A DNA stretch of 64,000 nucleotides from JASEGV01 sp947085405 (GCA_947085405.1 CAMTWO010000022.1:1-64000), one strand, 5' to 3'. Counted from the first letter of the stretch, positions 26,711 through 36,867 are shown. A program made the numbers and translations. Notes: generated by a model not told the origin, from the letters alone.

Positions 26711-28285
26711 TTATTTCTCCGATTCGATAATTTTTAATGCGATTGGAATATTTTTCTGAATATCAAGAGCTAAAACGCTTCTCTCTCCAAACTTCTGCTT
26801 TGCGAAATCGCCCGCTAATCCGTGAACGAACACGCCACTATAGGCAGCTTCAACTTCATCCATTCCTTGAGCCCACAACCCACCGACGATACCTGCAAGC
26901 ACATCGCCTGAACCTGCGGTAGCCATCCCGGGATTACCTGTTGAGTTAATGAATGAATAACCATCAGAAGAAACCGTCAATGTGGGAGCGCCTTTCAAAA
27001 CTAAAGTTAGTTTATATTCTTTACTGAATGAGCGTGCTATATTCAATTTATTCAACTCAATTTCGGGGGGAGAAAGTTTTGCAAGTCGTGCAAATTCGCC
27101 GATGTGAGGTGTAAGAATTACTTTTTTAGATTTCCGCTTTTTGAGAATTGAAAGATTTTCAGAAATAATTGTGAGGGCATCAGCATCGAGCACAAGAGGT
27201 TTATCAACTTCGCGTAAAATTCTATTGACTAATTCAACTGCTTCGGCTTTCAACGAAATACCACAACCGATAATCAATACATCAGCCCAATCAATAAGTT
27301 TGTTTAATTTTTGGTAGCTTTCAGTCGGAATCTTTTCCGACCCAATGGAACTTAAAGGATGCACCATTACTTCGGTCAATTTCTTTGCCAAAATTGGGTA
27401 GGCACTTTCGCTTGTAGCAAGAACAACGGCGCCTGCTCCCGCTTTCATTGCTGAATTTGAAGCTAACGCTGCAGCTCCTGTATAACCAGTCGAACCGGCA
27501 ATTACTAATACTTTTCCAACATTATATTTATGAACTGTCTTCGAGCGTTTAGGCAGCGATTGGGCGATATCGGAATGCTCTATTTCGTATGTTTGAAAGT
27601 GGAAGTCCTTATAAAAATATTTGGGTAACGAAATATCAGCAACCTTTAAATCGTTTATGTAATTAACTGAATTTCCAATGAGTAAGCCGTTTTTCTTCAA
27701 TCCCATTGTAACTGTTAAATCGGATTTTACAGCAACACTTTCGACAGCACCAGTATCAGAATTTACACCGGAAGGCACATCAATCGAAATTTTAGGAGTA
27801 GCTATGGAATTCATCCAATTAATGACTTCTTCATAATTTTTTTCAAGTTTACCGTTGAATCCTGTTCCAAAGATAGCATCTACAATAAAATCAACCTTTT
27901 CAAAAGCTTGCAGTTGTTTTAATCCTTTGTATGTACAAAAAACAAGATGTTTATCGCTTTTATTATTTGAGATGATCCGTGAAATGATCTTATAGTTGGT
28001 CTCCGCATCGCCTTTTAAATTTTTAGGACTGCCCAAAAGTATCACAACTACATTTGCTCCCATATTGTACAGGTGCCGTGCCACTACAAAACCATCGCCG
28101 CCATTATTACCTTTTCCGCATACGATTAAAATTTTTTTTTCACAAACGCATCCATACTTTAGTTTGATAGCTTCAACAATTCCTCGTCCTGCATTTTCCA
28201 TTAAAATTAAACCGGGAATACCGATGTCTTCAATCGCTCTGCGGTCAAATTCCCGCATTTCCCGAGAAGTAACAATAGGTATCAT
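26711..28285 (-). CDS. nnr: bifunctional NAD(P)HX epimerase/dehydratase
   Basis: A 524-residue metabolite-repair fusion. The N-terminal YjeF_N domain (about 1-215; GKGNNGGDGFVVARHL) epimerises R- and S-NAD(P)HX. The C-terminal ribokinase-like domain (about 235-510; LDADAL, ILTPHIGEF, and the phosphate loop GMATAGSGDVLAGI) dehydrates S-NAD(P)HX with ADP. The order and length match other bacterial fusions. It follows nuoN after two bases; repair of damaged NAD(P)H fits beside an NADH dehydrogenase gene but the link is not specific. Confidence 0.93.
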   Translation of the reverse strand: MIPIVTSREMREFDRRAIEDIGIPGLILMENAGRGIVEAIKLKYGCVCEKKILIVCGKGNNGGDGFVVARHLYNMGANVVVILLGSPKNLKGDAETNYKIISRIISNNKSDKHLVFCTYKGLKQLQAFEKVDFIVDAIFGTGFNGKLEKNYEEVINWMNSIATPKISIDVPSGVNSDTGAVESVAVKSDLTVTMGLKKNGLLIGNSVNYINDLKVADISLPKYFYKDFHFQTYEIEHSDIAQSLPKRSKTVHKYNVGKVLVIAGSTGYTGAAALASNSAMKAGAGAVVLATSESAYPILAKKLTEVMVHPLSSIGSEKIPTESYQKLNKLIDWADVLIIGCGISLKAEAVELVNRILREVDKPLVLDADALTIISENLSILKKRKSKKVILTPHIGEFARLAKLSPPEIELNKLNIARSFSKEYKLTLVLKGAPTLTVSSDGYSFINSTGNPGMATAGSGDVLAGIVGGLWAQGMDEVEAAYSGVFVHGLAGDFAKQKFGERSVLALDIQKNIPIALKIIESEK

Positions 28286-28287
28286 AT

Positions 28288-29709
28288 TTAAAATAAATTG
28301 TTGATAATATTCATCAATAAAGAGGGTAAAATTCCAATCACGAGTAACGACGCTGCAAATAAAAATAGAACAGAATTATTTAATGAAGTATTTTGCCTGT
28401 GAAGTTGAATATCATTTGTTCTGAAATACATCACCACTACTAGTCGTAAATAGTAGTAAGCAGAAACAGCCGACATAAGAACACCTAAAATTGCAAGCCA
28501 AGTGAGACCTGCATTCACGGCTGCCATAAAGATATAATATTTTCCGAAGAAGCCGGCGAAAGGTGGAATTCCCGTTAGCGAGAACATAAAAATCGCCATC
28601 AGCGCCGCTAAGTAAGGAGACTGGGAAGATAATCCGGCATAATCTTCGAAGGTCAAATTTTTATCATCATCTTTTTCAAGAAAAGCCAAAATTCCGAATG
28701 CACCCAAATTCATAAACGAATATGCTGTGAGATAAAATAAAATACCGCTTCTCCCCATTTCATTAGCGGCGGCTAAGCCAACTAACAGATAACCTGCGTG
28801 TGCTATACTCGAATATGCGAGCATCCGTTTGATGTTGGTTTGAGATATGGCGATTATATTTCCAATAATCATTGAAGCTGCGGCAAGGAAGGATAAGGCA
28901 TCTTTCAATCTATCGCCTCCGGGAAATTGGTGTGCAAATATCATAACGAATGCGGCGAAAGCGGCTGCCTTGGCTCCGGTCGACATAAATCCCGATATCG
29001 GAGTTGGTGCGCCTTCGTACACATCGGGCACCCACATATGGAAAGGCACAGCGGCTACCTTAAAAGCTAAACCGATTAACAAAAGCCCTGTTCCAATCCA
29101 GAGTAATGGAAGATTAGAATAAATATGAAAACTTTGGATTATCGTTTGAATATTTGTTGAGCCGGTTATGCCATAGAGCAAAGCCATCCCGTAGAGTAAA
29201 AACCCGGTTGCAAAGGCGCCGAGTAAAAAATATTTCAGCGCTGCCTCGTTCGATTTTACACGTTTACGCATAAATCCCACAAGAATGTAAAGACTTATCG
29301 ACATCAACTCAAGTCCTAAAAACACAACTATTAAATCGGCTGCCGATGCCATAAACATCATACCCACAGTCGAGAATAGAATCAGTGCATAATATTCCCC
29401 TTGGTGAATCGTCATTCTGATAAGATAATCTTTGGATAAAACGATTGTAAATAAGGCAGTAATCATAAACAGGATGCTGAAGAAATTTCCGTATCCACCA
29501 ATATTGAACATATTGAAAAAACTTGTGCCCTGCCAAGCGAACGATTCCACAGCCATACCGATTGAAATAATCAAACCGATGATTGAAATAATATAGCTGA
29601 TATTTGAACTCTTCCGAAATGTCGCTTCAATAACGATAACGATTAATGCAGTTACCGTAACACCTATTACCGGTAAAATTGTTAATAAATCTTTAACATT
29701 AAATTCCAT
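28288..29709 (-). CDS. nuoN: NADH-quinone oxidoreductase subunit N
   Basis: A 473-residue membrane subunit of respiratory complex I with about 14 helices. Antiporter-like motifs are present: the Glu in LGLELMSISLYILVG, the Lys in ALKYFLLGAFA, and the broken helix region FKVAAVPFHMWVPDVYEGAP. Normally it closes a nuo operon, but the genes before it here (ribE, ribD) are unrelated, so the rest of complex I must be elsewhere. The gap upstream is 69 bp. Confidence 0.93.
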   Translation of the reverse strand: MEFNVKDLLTILPVIGVTVTALIVIVIEATFRKSSNISYIISIIGLIISIGMAVESFAWQGTSFFNMFNIGGYGNFFSILFMITALFTIVLSKDYLIRMTIHQGEYYALILFSTVGMMFMASAADLIVVFLGLELMSISLYILVGFMRKRVKSNEAALKYFLLGAFATGFLLYGMALLYGITGSTNIQTIIQSFHIYSNLPLLWIGTGLLLIGLAFKVAAVPFHMWVPDVYEGAPTPISGFMSTGAKAAAFAAFVMIFAHQFPGGDRLKDALSFLAAASMIIGNIIAISQTNIKRMLAYSSIAHAGYLLVGLAAANEMGRSGILFYLTAYSFMNLGAFGILAFLEKDDDKNLTFEDYAGLSSQSPYLAALMAIFMFSLTGIPPFAGFFGKYYIFMAAVNAGLTWLAILGVLMSAVSAYYYLRLVVVMYFRTNDIQLHRQNTSLNNSVLFLFAASLLVIGILPSLLMNIINNLF

Positions 29710-29778
29710 TTGATTACCTTGTTCGTTGTATAAATGCTGAAAATTTTTGAGACAAAATAAGAAAAAGGGAGCTAATAA

Positions 29779-30426
29779 TCAAAAGCCCATACCTTTTAAT
29801 TTTTTAACGGTCATATTGCTTTGTTTTTTGGCGGATGTAATTTGGTCAAAATAATTCAGAACATATTTCCCGAGCACATCGAATTCTAAATTCACTCCGC
29901 CGTTTACTTTTCGATTTTTTAAAATTGTATTTTCCATCGTATGAGGGATGACAGAAACCGTTACAAAATTATTTTCGAGTTCGGCAACTGTTAAACTAAC
30001 TCCGTCGATGGCGATAGAACCGACGGGTATAACATTTTTTACAAAATTTTTGGGAATTTCTACAGTAAACATCCAGCTTGCAGTTCGTTTCGTAATCGAT
30101 TTTATTTTTCCCACACAATCGACATGTCCCTGCACAATATGCCCGCCGAGTCGTTCGTTCAACTTCACTGCCAATTCAAGATTGACTGCTTCACCGGTTT
30201 TTAAATGGGAGAAAGTAGTTTTTTTTAAAGTCTCCTCAACTGCAACAACTTCAAACGAATTTTTTGATTTTGCAACTACAGTCTGACAAACACCATTAAT
30301 CGCAACGCTATCGTTCACATTAAGTCCGGCGGCGCTATGCTCTCCTTTAACTTTTAGTTGTAATCCGTTACCTACCCGATTGATTGATTCGATCTTTCCG
30401 ATTTCAGTGATGATTCCTGTGAACAT
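29779..30426 (-). CDS. ribE: riboflavin synthase alpha chain
   Basis: A 215-residue enzyme that makes riboflavin from two lumazines. It has the duplicated lumazine-binding barrel: MFTGIITEIGKI starts repeat one and GHIVQGHVDCVGKI starts repeat two, with the C-terminal helix after about residue 190. It follows ribD directly (one base apart). Confidence 0.94.
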   Translation of the reverse strand: MFTGIITEIGKIESINRVGNGLQLKVKGEHSAAGLNVNDSVAINGVCQTVVAKSKNSFEVVAVEETLKKTTFSHLKTGEAVNLELAVKLNERLGGHIVQGHVDCVGKIKSITKRTASWMFTVEIPKNFVKNVIPVGSIAIDGVSLTVAELENNFVTVSVIPHTMENTILKNRKVNGGVNLEFDVLGKYVLNYFDQITSAKKQSNMTVKKLKGMGF

Positions 30427-31539
30427 TTATTTCTCTCTATTTTTTATATAACCTTCTATCATTATATCCGTACCGCATTGTTGGAAAGTAACATCTTGTA
30501 ATTCGAACGGATTTGAAATCGGGAATCTGATTTTATCAGATATAGCCGGAGTTCCTTTCCCTAATATTTTGGGTGCAATAGTATAAATGATTTTATCAGC
30601 CAGGCGATTTTTAATAAACTGAGCAACGACCTCGCTGCCACCTTCTACCAAAATCGAAGCTATGTTGTTTTTAGCAAGAATATTTAGAACCGTCTTTAAT
30701 GATATGATTGTTGATTTCGATTTTATTACAAATATCTTTACACCCATATTTTTTAAGAATGATGCTTTATTCAGATTTTTCAGATAACCTTTTTTGGATG
30801 TGAATAATAATGTTGGATTTTCCTGTGCGCTTATAAATATTTTAGATTTTTTTGAAACTGAAAGACTTCCATCTAACACAACTCGAATCGGATTTCTACC
30901 TTTAACTAGTCGAACAGTCAGTTCAGGGTCATCTTTGTGAACCGTGTTTGCCCCTACTAAAATTGCATCATACTTTGCACGTAATTCGTGAACTATTTTT
31001 CGTGTTTCCAAATTCGATATCCATCTCGAATTTCCTTGATAATCAGCAATTTTGCCATCGAGTGTTTGTGCAATTTTTAATGTTACAAAGGGTAATTTTT
31101 GAGTGATATATTTATGAAAAAATTCGTTCAGTTGTTTAGCTTCGGGTTCGAGTAGTCCTTCAACAACTTGGATTCCCGCCGTTCTAATTTTTCTGATACC
31201 ATTTCCATTCACCAATGGGTTCGGGTCGCGTGTTGCTACAACAACTTTTTTTATTCCTTTCGATATGATCACTTCAGTGCAAGGGGGAGTTTTACCGAAG
31301 TAACTGCAGGGTTCAAGATTCACATACAAGGTTGCACCTTTAACATTATTTTTAGCTTGCTTGAATGCATTTACTTCAGCGTGAGCTTTGCCAAATTGTT
31401 TGTGGTATCCCCTTCCAATAATTTTTCCGTCTTTAACAATTACACATCCAACCAACGGATTCGGGCTAACATAGCCGGCACCTTTTTGGGCTAACTTGAA
31501 ACACTCCTGTAAATATTTTTCATCTTCAGCATTCTTCAT
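30427..31539 (-). CDS. ribD: bifunctional riboflavin deaminase/reductase
   Basis: A 370-residue RibD. The N-terminal deaminase (1-145) has the zinc site HAEVNAF and PCSYFGKTPPCTE; the C-terminal reductase (about 150-370) has TLKIAQTLDGKIAD, LVGANTV and VEGGSEV. It converts the GTP-derived pyrimidine to the ribityl form. The start overlaps the preceding stop by one base (TAATG). Confidence 0.95.
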   Translation of the reverse strand: MKNAEDEKYLQECFKLAQKGAGYVSPNPLVGCVIVKDGKIIGRGYHKQFGKAHAEVNAFKQAKNNVKGATLYVNLEPCSYFGKTPPCTEVIISKGIKKVVVATRDPNPLVNGNGIRKIRTAGIQVVEGLLEPEAKQLNEFFHKYITQKLPFVTLKIAQTLDGKIADYQGNSRWISNLETRKIVHELRAKYDAILVGANTVHKDDPELTVRLVKGRNPIRVVLDGSLSVSKKSKIFISAQENPTLLFTSKKGYLKNLNKASFLKNMGVKIFVIKSKSTIISLKTVLNILAKNNIASILVEGGSEVVAQFIKNRLADKIIYTIAPKILGKGTPAISDKIRFPISNPFELQDVTFQQCGTDIMIEGYIKNREK

Positions 31540-32543
31540 TATTTAAGTACGATCTCTTTTTTAAGTTTCGCCGATTTGTAAACAGCTTCAACAACCTTCA
31601 TCCGCTGCACAGCTTCATCGGCAGTCGAGATAACCGGATGCAATCCTTTTGCCGCACCGATGAAATGCTTTAGTTCGAGCTCGTAGCTTCTCTTCAAAAT
31701 ATTTTGTGGTGTTTCCGATTTAACAGGTGTTACACTTACCACCTCACCGCTAATCATTTTATTGATCCGTAATGGATTGAGTTGAGCACTTCCTTTAGTT
31801 CCAAAGATCTCACACGAAAACGAATCGCCTGAAACATGGAACGACCAACTTGTTTCAAGGTTCAAAGTTGTTCCATTTTTAGTTTCTAAAAACGCAATGC
31901 AAGAATCTTCGACACTTTTTGTGGTATGGTTATAAGTAACTGCGCTTACCCGTTTCACAGGATTAAAATTCACCGCCCATAGCAAAGTATCCAGAGCGCC
32001 TAAACCTAAATCTAAAAATACACCGCCGCCCGATTTGTCTTTTTGTGTAAGCCAAGGATTGTTACTTCCGAGTTTTTTAACCCAAGCGGCTTTCAAATAA
32101 AATATTTCGCCAAGCTCTCCGTTTTCGATAATGCTTTTTAACATCATTAAATCGGGACGGAATCGGTTGTTCATTCCTACCATCAGTTTTTGCTTCGTCC
32201 GCGTAACTGTTTCGGCAATTTCAACTGCCTCAGAATACTGACGTGCGATGGGGCGTTCAACAAAAACATCCAAACCGGAATTAAGGGCTGCAACAGCAAT
32301 GCTCCTGTGTGTGTCGGTTGGTGTGCAAATTGTAACGGCATTTAATTTTTCGGAAGCAAACATTTCTTCGAAACTCGTGTAAAGCCGCTGGACGCCAAAT
32401 TTTTCGCCAACCGATTTTAATTTCGATTTATCTTTATCGCATAATGCAACTACTTCTACATCGTTTATTTTTTTTAATGAAGGAAGGTGAAAAACCTGTG
32501 CAACCCATCCTAATCCTATTACACCAACTTTAAGTTTTTCCAT
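31539..32543 (-). CDS. Gfo/Idh/MocA family oxidoreductase
   Basis: A 334-residue NAD(P)-dependent oxidoreductase. The Rossmann motif VGVIGLGWVAQVFHLPSL is at residues 7-24; the C-terminal domain (about 130-320) is the usual open sheet. The family's near-universal EKP motif, whose Lys helps catalysis, reads ERP here (Arg97). The substrate is unknown; it sits between dxs and ribD in one operon without a clear pathway link. Confidence 0.85.
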   Translation of the reverse strand: MEKLKVGVIGLGWVAQVFHLPSLKKINDVEVVALCDKDKSKLKSVGEKFGVQRLYTSFEEMFASEKLNAVTICTPTDTHRSIAVAALNSGLDVFVERPIARQYSEAVEIAETVTRTKQKLMVGMNNRFRPDLMMLKSIIENGELGEIFYLKAAWVKKLGSNNPWLTQKDKSGGGVFLDLGLGALDTLLWAVNFNPVKRVSAVTYNHTTKSVEDSCIAFLETKNGTTLNLETSWSFHVSGDSFSCEIFGTKGSAQLNPLRINKMISGEVVSVTPVKSETPQNILKRSYELELKHFIGAAKGLHPVISTADEAVQRMKVVEAVYKSAKLKKEIVLK

Positions 32544-32553
32544 TTTATATCAC

Positions 32554-34446
32554 TTATTTTTGTTGTAGGAAATATTTTACGCTTTCAGCAATACCAACAG
32601 GATCGATTTTTATTAATTTATACAATTCATCGGGTGTGCCGTGTGTAATAAAAGTATCCTCTATTCCCAAGTTCAGAACAGATACGTTCTTAACATTTTT
32701 CCTATTCATATATTCGAGAACTGCTGAACCGAACCCACCCGCAAGAACTCCATCTTCAACAGTAACTATGTATTTAAACTTTTCAGCAATTTGATCTATA
32801 AGTTCTGTATCTAACGGTTTAACAAATCGCATATTAACGACTTCAGTTTGGATATTAGCTTGAGTGAGAATTTCGGCAGCAAGAACAGAGTGATGAACCA
32901 TATTTCCGATTGCAAGAATTGCAACATCGCTTCCTTCCCGCACAACTTCACCTTTGCCAATTTTCAATTCTTCGTATTTTTCACTTATCGTAACTCCTAA
33001 ACCGTTACCACGCGGATAACGAATAGCGATAGGTTTATCGTAATTAGCAGCAGTGTAAAACATATTTCTCAATTCGTTTTCATCTTTTGGCGACATAATT
33101 ACCATTTCGGGAATCATACGCAAGTAAGCCAAATCGAAAACGCCGTGATGAGTAGGACCGTCGGAGCCGACAATACCTCCGCGATCGATTGCGAAAACCA
33201 CGTGTAAATGTTGGAGAGCAACATCGTGTATCACTTGATCGATTGCTCGCTGCAAGAAAGAAGAATAAACTGCAAAGAACGGAATATAACCTTGTGTTGC
33301 CAAACCTGCGGCAAAAGTTACAGCGTGCTGTTCGGCAATTCCAACGTCAAAAAAACGTTCAGGAATTTCACGCTGGAGATGGTCTAATCCTGTACCATCG
33401 GGCATTGCGGCTGTGATGCCAACAATTTTCTGATTTTGTTTAGCAAGTTCAACAATTGTTCGCCCGGCAATTTCAGTATAACTTGGTGGAGCGGATGAAA
33501 CTTTGATAGACTTGCCTGTGCCTATATCGAATGCAGAAACTCCGTGCATTTTCGTTGAGTTTTCTTCTGCCGGTTGATAGCCCTTTCCTTTTTGAGTTAC
33601 AACATGCACCAATATTGGACCCGGTAAATCTTTGATGTGATTGAACAGACGGACTAATTTTGGAGTATTGTGACCGTTCATCGGACCAAAATATCGGAAT
33701 CCGAATGCCTCGAACAACATTCCGGGTGTGATAATTACTTTTATACCTTCCTCCAATTTTACAGCAAGCCTACGAATTCGATCACCGTGCGTTCCTAACT
33801 TTCCTGTTAAATCCCAAACGTTCGCTTTAAGACGGTTGTATTCAGGATTTGTTATCAGTTCTGTAAAATAATTTGTTATCGCCGAGACATTCGGAGAGAT
33901 CGACATATTGTTGTCGTTTAAAATAACAGTCATATTTTTTTTAGAAAGACCGGCATTGTTCATTCCTTCGAAAGCCATACCGCCAGTCATCGAACCGTCG
34001 CCAACGATTGCAAGCACTCGAAATTTCTCGTTCGCAAGATCGCGGGCGATTGCCATTCCAAGTGCGGCTGATATAGCTGTACTTGCATGCCCGGCACCGA
34101 ACGCATCGTATTCACTTTCGGAGCGTTTTAAAAATCCACTGATACCGCCAAACTGTCGTAGTGTGTGAAATACATCCCGCCTGCCTGTAATTATTTTATG
34201 CACATAAGCTTGATGTCCGACATCCCAAACGAGCTTATCGCCCGGTGTATCGAAAACATAATGGAGCGCCAATGTAAGTTCAACCGAACCTAAACTCGAA
34301 CTTAAATGCCCCCCCGTTTTCGAAATGCTATCAATCAAAAAATCCCGTATTTCGTCGGAAAGAATTTTTAAATCGTTTAAGTTTAATTTTTTAAGATCAG
34401 TCGATGAATTAATTTTATTTAAAATTGGATATGAACCTGTCGTCAT
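32554..34446 (-). CDS. dxs: 1-deoxy-D-xylulose-5-phosphate synthase
   Basis: A 630-residue thiamine-diphosphate enzyme that condenses pyruvate and glyceraldehyde 3-phosphate, first step of the MEP isoprenoid route. The TPP-binding motif GDGSMTGGMAFEGMNNAG, the conserved FDVGIAEQHAVTFAAGLA and the C-terminal transketolase domain (about 490-630) are all present. ispE of the same pathway begins at the right edge of the window. The stop is 10 bp before the oxidoreductase. Confidence 0.95.
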   Translation of the reverse strand: MTTGSYPILNKINSSTDLKKLNLNDLKILSDEIRDFLIDSISKTGGHLSSSLGSVELTLALHYVFDTPGDKLVWDVGHQAYVHKIITGRRDVFHTLRQFGGISGFLKRSESEYDAFGAGHASTAISAALGMAIARDLANEKFRVLAIVGDGSMTGGMAFEGMNNAGLSKKNMTVILNDNNMSISPNVSAITNYFTELITNPEYNRLKANVWDLTGKLGTHGDRIRRLAVKLEEGIKVIITPGMLFEAFGFRYFGPMNGHNTPKLVRLFNHIKDLPGPILVHVVTQKGKGYQPAEENSTKMHGVSAFDIGTGKSIKVSSAPPSYTEIAGRTIVELAKQNQKIVGITAAMPDGTGLDHLQREIPERFFDVGIAEQHAVTFAAGLATQGYIPFFAVYSSFLQRAIDQVIHDVALQHLHVVFAIDRGGIVGSDGPTHHGVFDLAYLRMIPEMVIMSPKDENELRNMFYTAANYDKPIAIRYPRGNGLGVTISEKYEELKIGKGEVVREGSDVAILAIGNMVHHSVLAAEILTQANIQTEVVNMRFVKPLDTELIDQIAEKFKYIVTVEDGVLAGGFGSAVLEYMNRKNVKNVSVLNLGIEDTFITHGTPDELYKLIKIDPVGIAESVKYFLQQK

Positions 34447-34461
34447 TTTTTATACTTCTGA

Positions 34462-34719
34462 TTATTCTTCTATGCTTTCTTCGAGCAATGATAACTTGCC
34501 GTTTAAATCTTTACTTAATTTTTTAATTTTGATTTCTGCATTTTCTAATTTTTCCAAACATTTTTTTGAAAGCTCGATCCCCTCTTCATACAATTTGATT
34601 GAATCTTCAAGTGCAACACTTCCGGTTTCGAGTGAGTTGACAATTTTTTCAAGCCGTTTTAAGCTTTGTTCAAAACTTAGTTCTTCTGCTATTGTGTCGA
34701 TTGTTTTTTTAGTTTTCAT
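34462..34719 (-). CDS. xseB: exodeoxyribonuclease VII small subunit
   Basis: An 85-residue helical protein with the XseB pattern FEQSLKRLEKIVNSLETG and LEDSIKLYEEGIELSK. It partners XseA in the exonuclease that degrades single-stranded DNA to short oligonucleotides. It overlaps the end of xseA by 11 bp and is followed by dxs, a common order. Confidence 0.93.
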   Translation of the reverse strand: MKTKKTIDTIAEELSFEQSLKRLEKIVNSLETGSVALEDSIKLYEEGIELSKKCLEKLENAEIKIKKLSKDLNGKLSLLEESIEE

Positions 34720-35920
34720 TCTTTAATGAATATGTTTTAGTTATTGCGGCATCTACGTTGCCGTCTTTAAATTTTATATTGATATCATCAGCTAATGCAA
34801 GGTTACGGCTTGAATCTACGATGTGAGAATTCTTATAAACTATTGCATAACCACGATTTATAATATTTTCAGGATTCAGCGAATTCATCCGGTCTGATAG
34901 TCCTGCAATGTATTGTTTAGTCGATTTAAATTTATGAATAAAACTAATATTTAATAATCTTTCTAACTCATCAATTCTTTGAGAAAACTGACGGACTTTA
35001 TCGATCGGATTGTTGAAGGCGTAACTTGAGACTAAACCAGCTACATGCGATCGATTGTCGTCAACCTTACTTAACAAACTTTGTTGCATAGTATAAAGAA
35101 AATTTCTAATATTATCAATCAGTTCGTAACGGTTGTGGACTACAAGTTCAGCGGCTGCCGATGGAGTAGGAGCCCGCAAATCGGAAACAAAGTCGGCAAT
35201 TGTAAAATCGATTTCGTGCCCAACTGCGCTTACGACCGGAATTTTAGAAGCGTATATGGCGCGAGCCACAACTTCTTCATTAAAAGCCCATAAGTCTTCA
35301 ATTGACCCGCCGCCTCTTCCAACTATCAGCACATCCACTTTTCCGAATTTATTTAAGTCGGAAATTGCCTCAGCGATTTCTTCAGCCGCACCTGCTCCTT
35401 GAACTTTTACGGGATAAAGAATAATTTCAACAGATGGAAAGCGGCGAGAAATAATGTTTAGAATGTCCTGAATAGCTGCACCTGTTGGCGAAGTTACTAT
35501 GCCGATTCGTTCAGGATATTCGGGTAGATTTTTTTTATGCTTTGGGTCGAACAAACCTTCGGCGGCAAGTTTTTGTTTTAGCTTTTCAAAAGCGATTTGC
35601 AGTTCTCCGATTCCCAGCGGTTTCAGACTTACTACGTCAAGTTGATAGGAGCCGCGGACTTCATAAACTGTAATCGAACCGCGGGCAATTACTTTCATCC
35701 CGTCGTGCGGTGTAAAAGTAAGATATGCTGCTCTGCTACGCCAGATTGTAGCAGATAGCGAAGCCTTCTCATCCTTAATGGTAAAGTAGATGTGCCCTGA
35801 AGTGTGGCGTTTCAAGTTTGAAATTTCACCGGTTACTACCACAGCACTAAAATCAGTTTCTAAAACGCTTTTAATGCGGCGAGTAAGTTCGAATACTGTT
35901 AAAATTTTTTCATTTTGCAT
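34709..35920 (-). CDS. xseA: exodeoxyribonuclease VII large subunit
   Basis: A 403-residue catalytic subunit. N-terminal OB fold (about 8-100; VVTGEISNLKRHTSGHIYFT), then the nuclease domain with RIGIVTSPTGAAIQDIL, VGRGGGSIEDLWAFNEE and SAVGHEIDFTIADFVSD. The C-terminal part is a coiled coil. It is the first gene of the xseA-xseB-dxs operon and is read away from bshB1 across a 218-bp gap. Confidence 0.95.
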   Translation of the reverse strand: MQNEKILTVFELTRRIKSVLETDFSAVVVTGEISNLKRHTSGHIYFTIKDEKASLSATIWRSRAAYLTFTPHDGMKVIARGSITVYEVRGSYQLDVVSLKPLGIGELQIAFEKLKQKLAAEGLFDPKHKKNLPEYPERIGIVTSPTGAAIQDILNIISRRFPSVEIILYPVKVQGAGAAEEIAEAISDLNKFGKVDVLIVGRGGGSIEDLWAFNEEVVARAIYASKIPVVSAVGHEIDFTIADFVSDLRAPTPSAAAELVVHNRYELIDNIRNFLYTMQQSLLSKVDDNRSHVAGLVSSYAFNNPIDKVRQFSQRIDELERLLNISFIHKFKSTKQYIAGLSDRMNSLNPENIINRGYAIVYKNSHIVDSSRNLALADDINIKFKDGNVDAAITKTYSLKNEN

Positions 35921-36019
35921 AAAGAAATATATAAAGATTGGTTTTTAGAAACAAACGTTTCAATATTCGATTGTTCGCCATTCATTATTCGAAATTCATC
36001 TTTTCGCCGATTCTCTATT

Positions 36020-36086
36020 TCCCCGCTTCCCCCATTCTCCTTACTACTTACTCCATACTCCATACTACCTACTACATACTGCTACG
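36020..36086. repeat. low-complexity TACT/CCATACT repeat in the xseA-bshB1 gap
   Basis: The divergent gap between xseA and bshB1 (35921-36138) holds a run of degenerate words such as ACTACTTACTCCATACTCCATACT. No gene or clear promoter is visible besides this and the bshB1 ribosome binding site. Confidence 0.5.
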
Positions 36087-36138
36087 CTTGAATCATAAAA
36101 AATCAATTACTATATTAAACAAAAAAAATGGAGATATA

Positions 36139-36867
36139 ATGGAACTCGATGTATTAGGAATCGGTGCTCACCCGGATGATGTTGAACTTGGTTGTGCAGG
36201 AACAGTTGCAAAATTAGTAAAGCTTGGTTACAAAGTTGGAATTTTAGATTTAACAGAGGGCGAATTAGGCACACGCGGCTCACGTGATATACGGGCAAAG
36301 GAAGCAGAGACTGCATCAAAAATTCTCGGACTTTCAGCAAGGGAAAATCTGCATTTACCAGATGGGAACATTGAGTTAAATAAAGAAAATCAAATGAAAC
36401 TCATACGAGTTATCAGAAAATACAAGCCCAAAATTTTGTTATCGCCGCATTGGCACGACCGCCATCCCGACCATTCGCATGCTCACCATTTATCACAACA
36501 CGCATGGTTTTACTCGGGATTAGTGAACATTAAAACTACATCCAATGGGGTAAATCAAAAACCTTGGCGTCCGTTCCATTACTTCAACTATATGATGAAG
36601 TATGAATTCATTCCATCATTCATCGTTGATATCAGTGATGTTTATGATGTAAGGCAGAAAGCTGTGCGAGCATACAAATCGCAATTTTATAATCCGCAAA
36701 CGAAAGACCCTGAAACGCTTTTAAGTAAAAAATCATTTTTGGAATTCATCGACACCCGTGCAAAATTTTATGGTCAGATGATTGGAGTTAAATACGGCGA
36801 CCCCATGTTTTCAGCTAAACCATTTGGAGTAAATAATTTGTTTGATTTGAAAATAATGAAAGGGTGA
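36139..36867 (+). CDS. bshB1: bacillithiol biosynthesis deacetylase BshB1-type
   Basis: A 242-residue zinc deacetylase of the PIG-L/LmbE family. The metal motif GAHPDDVELGCAGT is at residues 8-21, the second metal site in HWHDRHPDHSHAHH, and RYRG-type recognition residues follow. BshB1 removes acetate from N-acetylglucosaminyl-malate in making bacillithiol. ATG at 36139 follows GGAG six bases upstream and gives the family N-terminus MELDVLGIGAHP; a longer frame to 35938 runs through low-complexity DNA and is not used. No bshA or bshC is in the window. Confidence 0.88.
   Translation: MELDVLGIGAHPDDVELGCAGTVAKLVKLGYKVGILDLTEGELGTRGSRDIRAKEAETASKILGLSARENLHLPDGNIELNKENQMKLIRVIRKYKPKILLSPHWHDRHPDHSHAHHLSQHAWFYSGLVNIKTTSNGVNQKPWRPFHYFNYMMKYEFIPSFIVDISDVYDVRQKAVRAYKSQFYNPQTKDPETLLSKKSFLEFIDTRAKFYGQMIGVKYGDPMFSAKPFGVNNLFDLKIMKG

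Noticed and set aside
35938..36138. N-terminal extension of the BshB1 protein by 67 residues
   Set aside because: The extension covers low-complexity TACT words, and a good ribosome binding site lies before the internal ATG.
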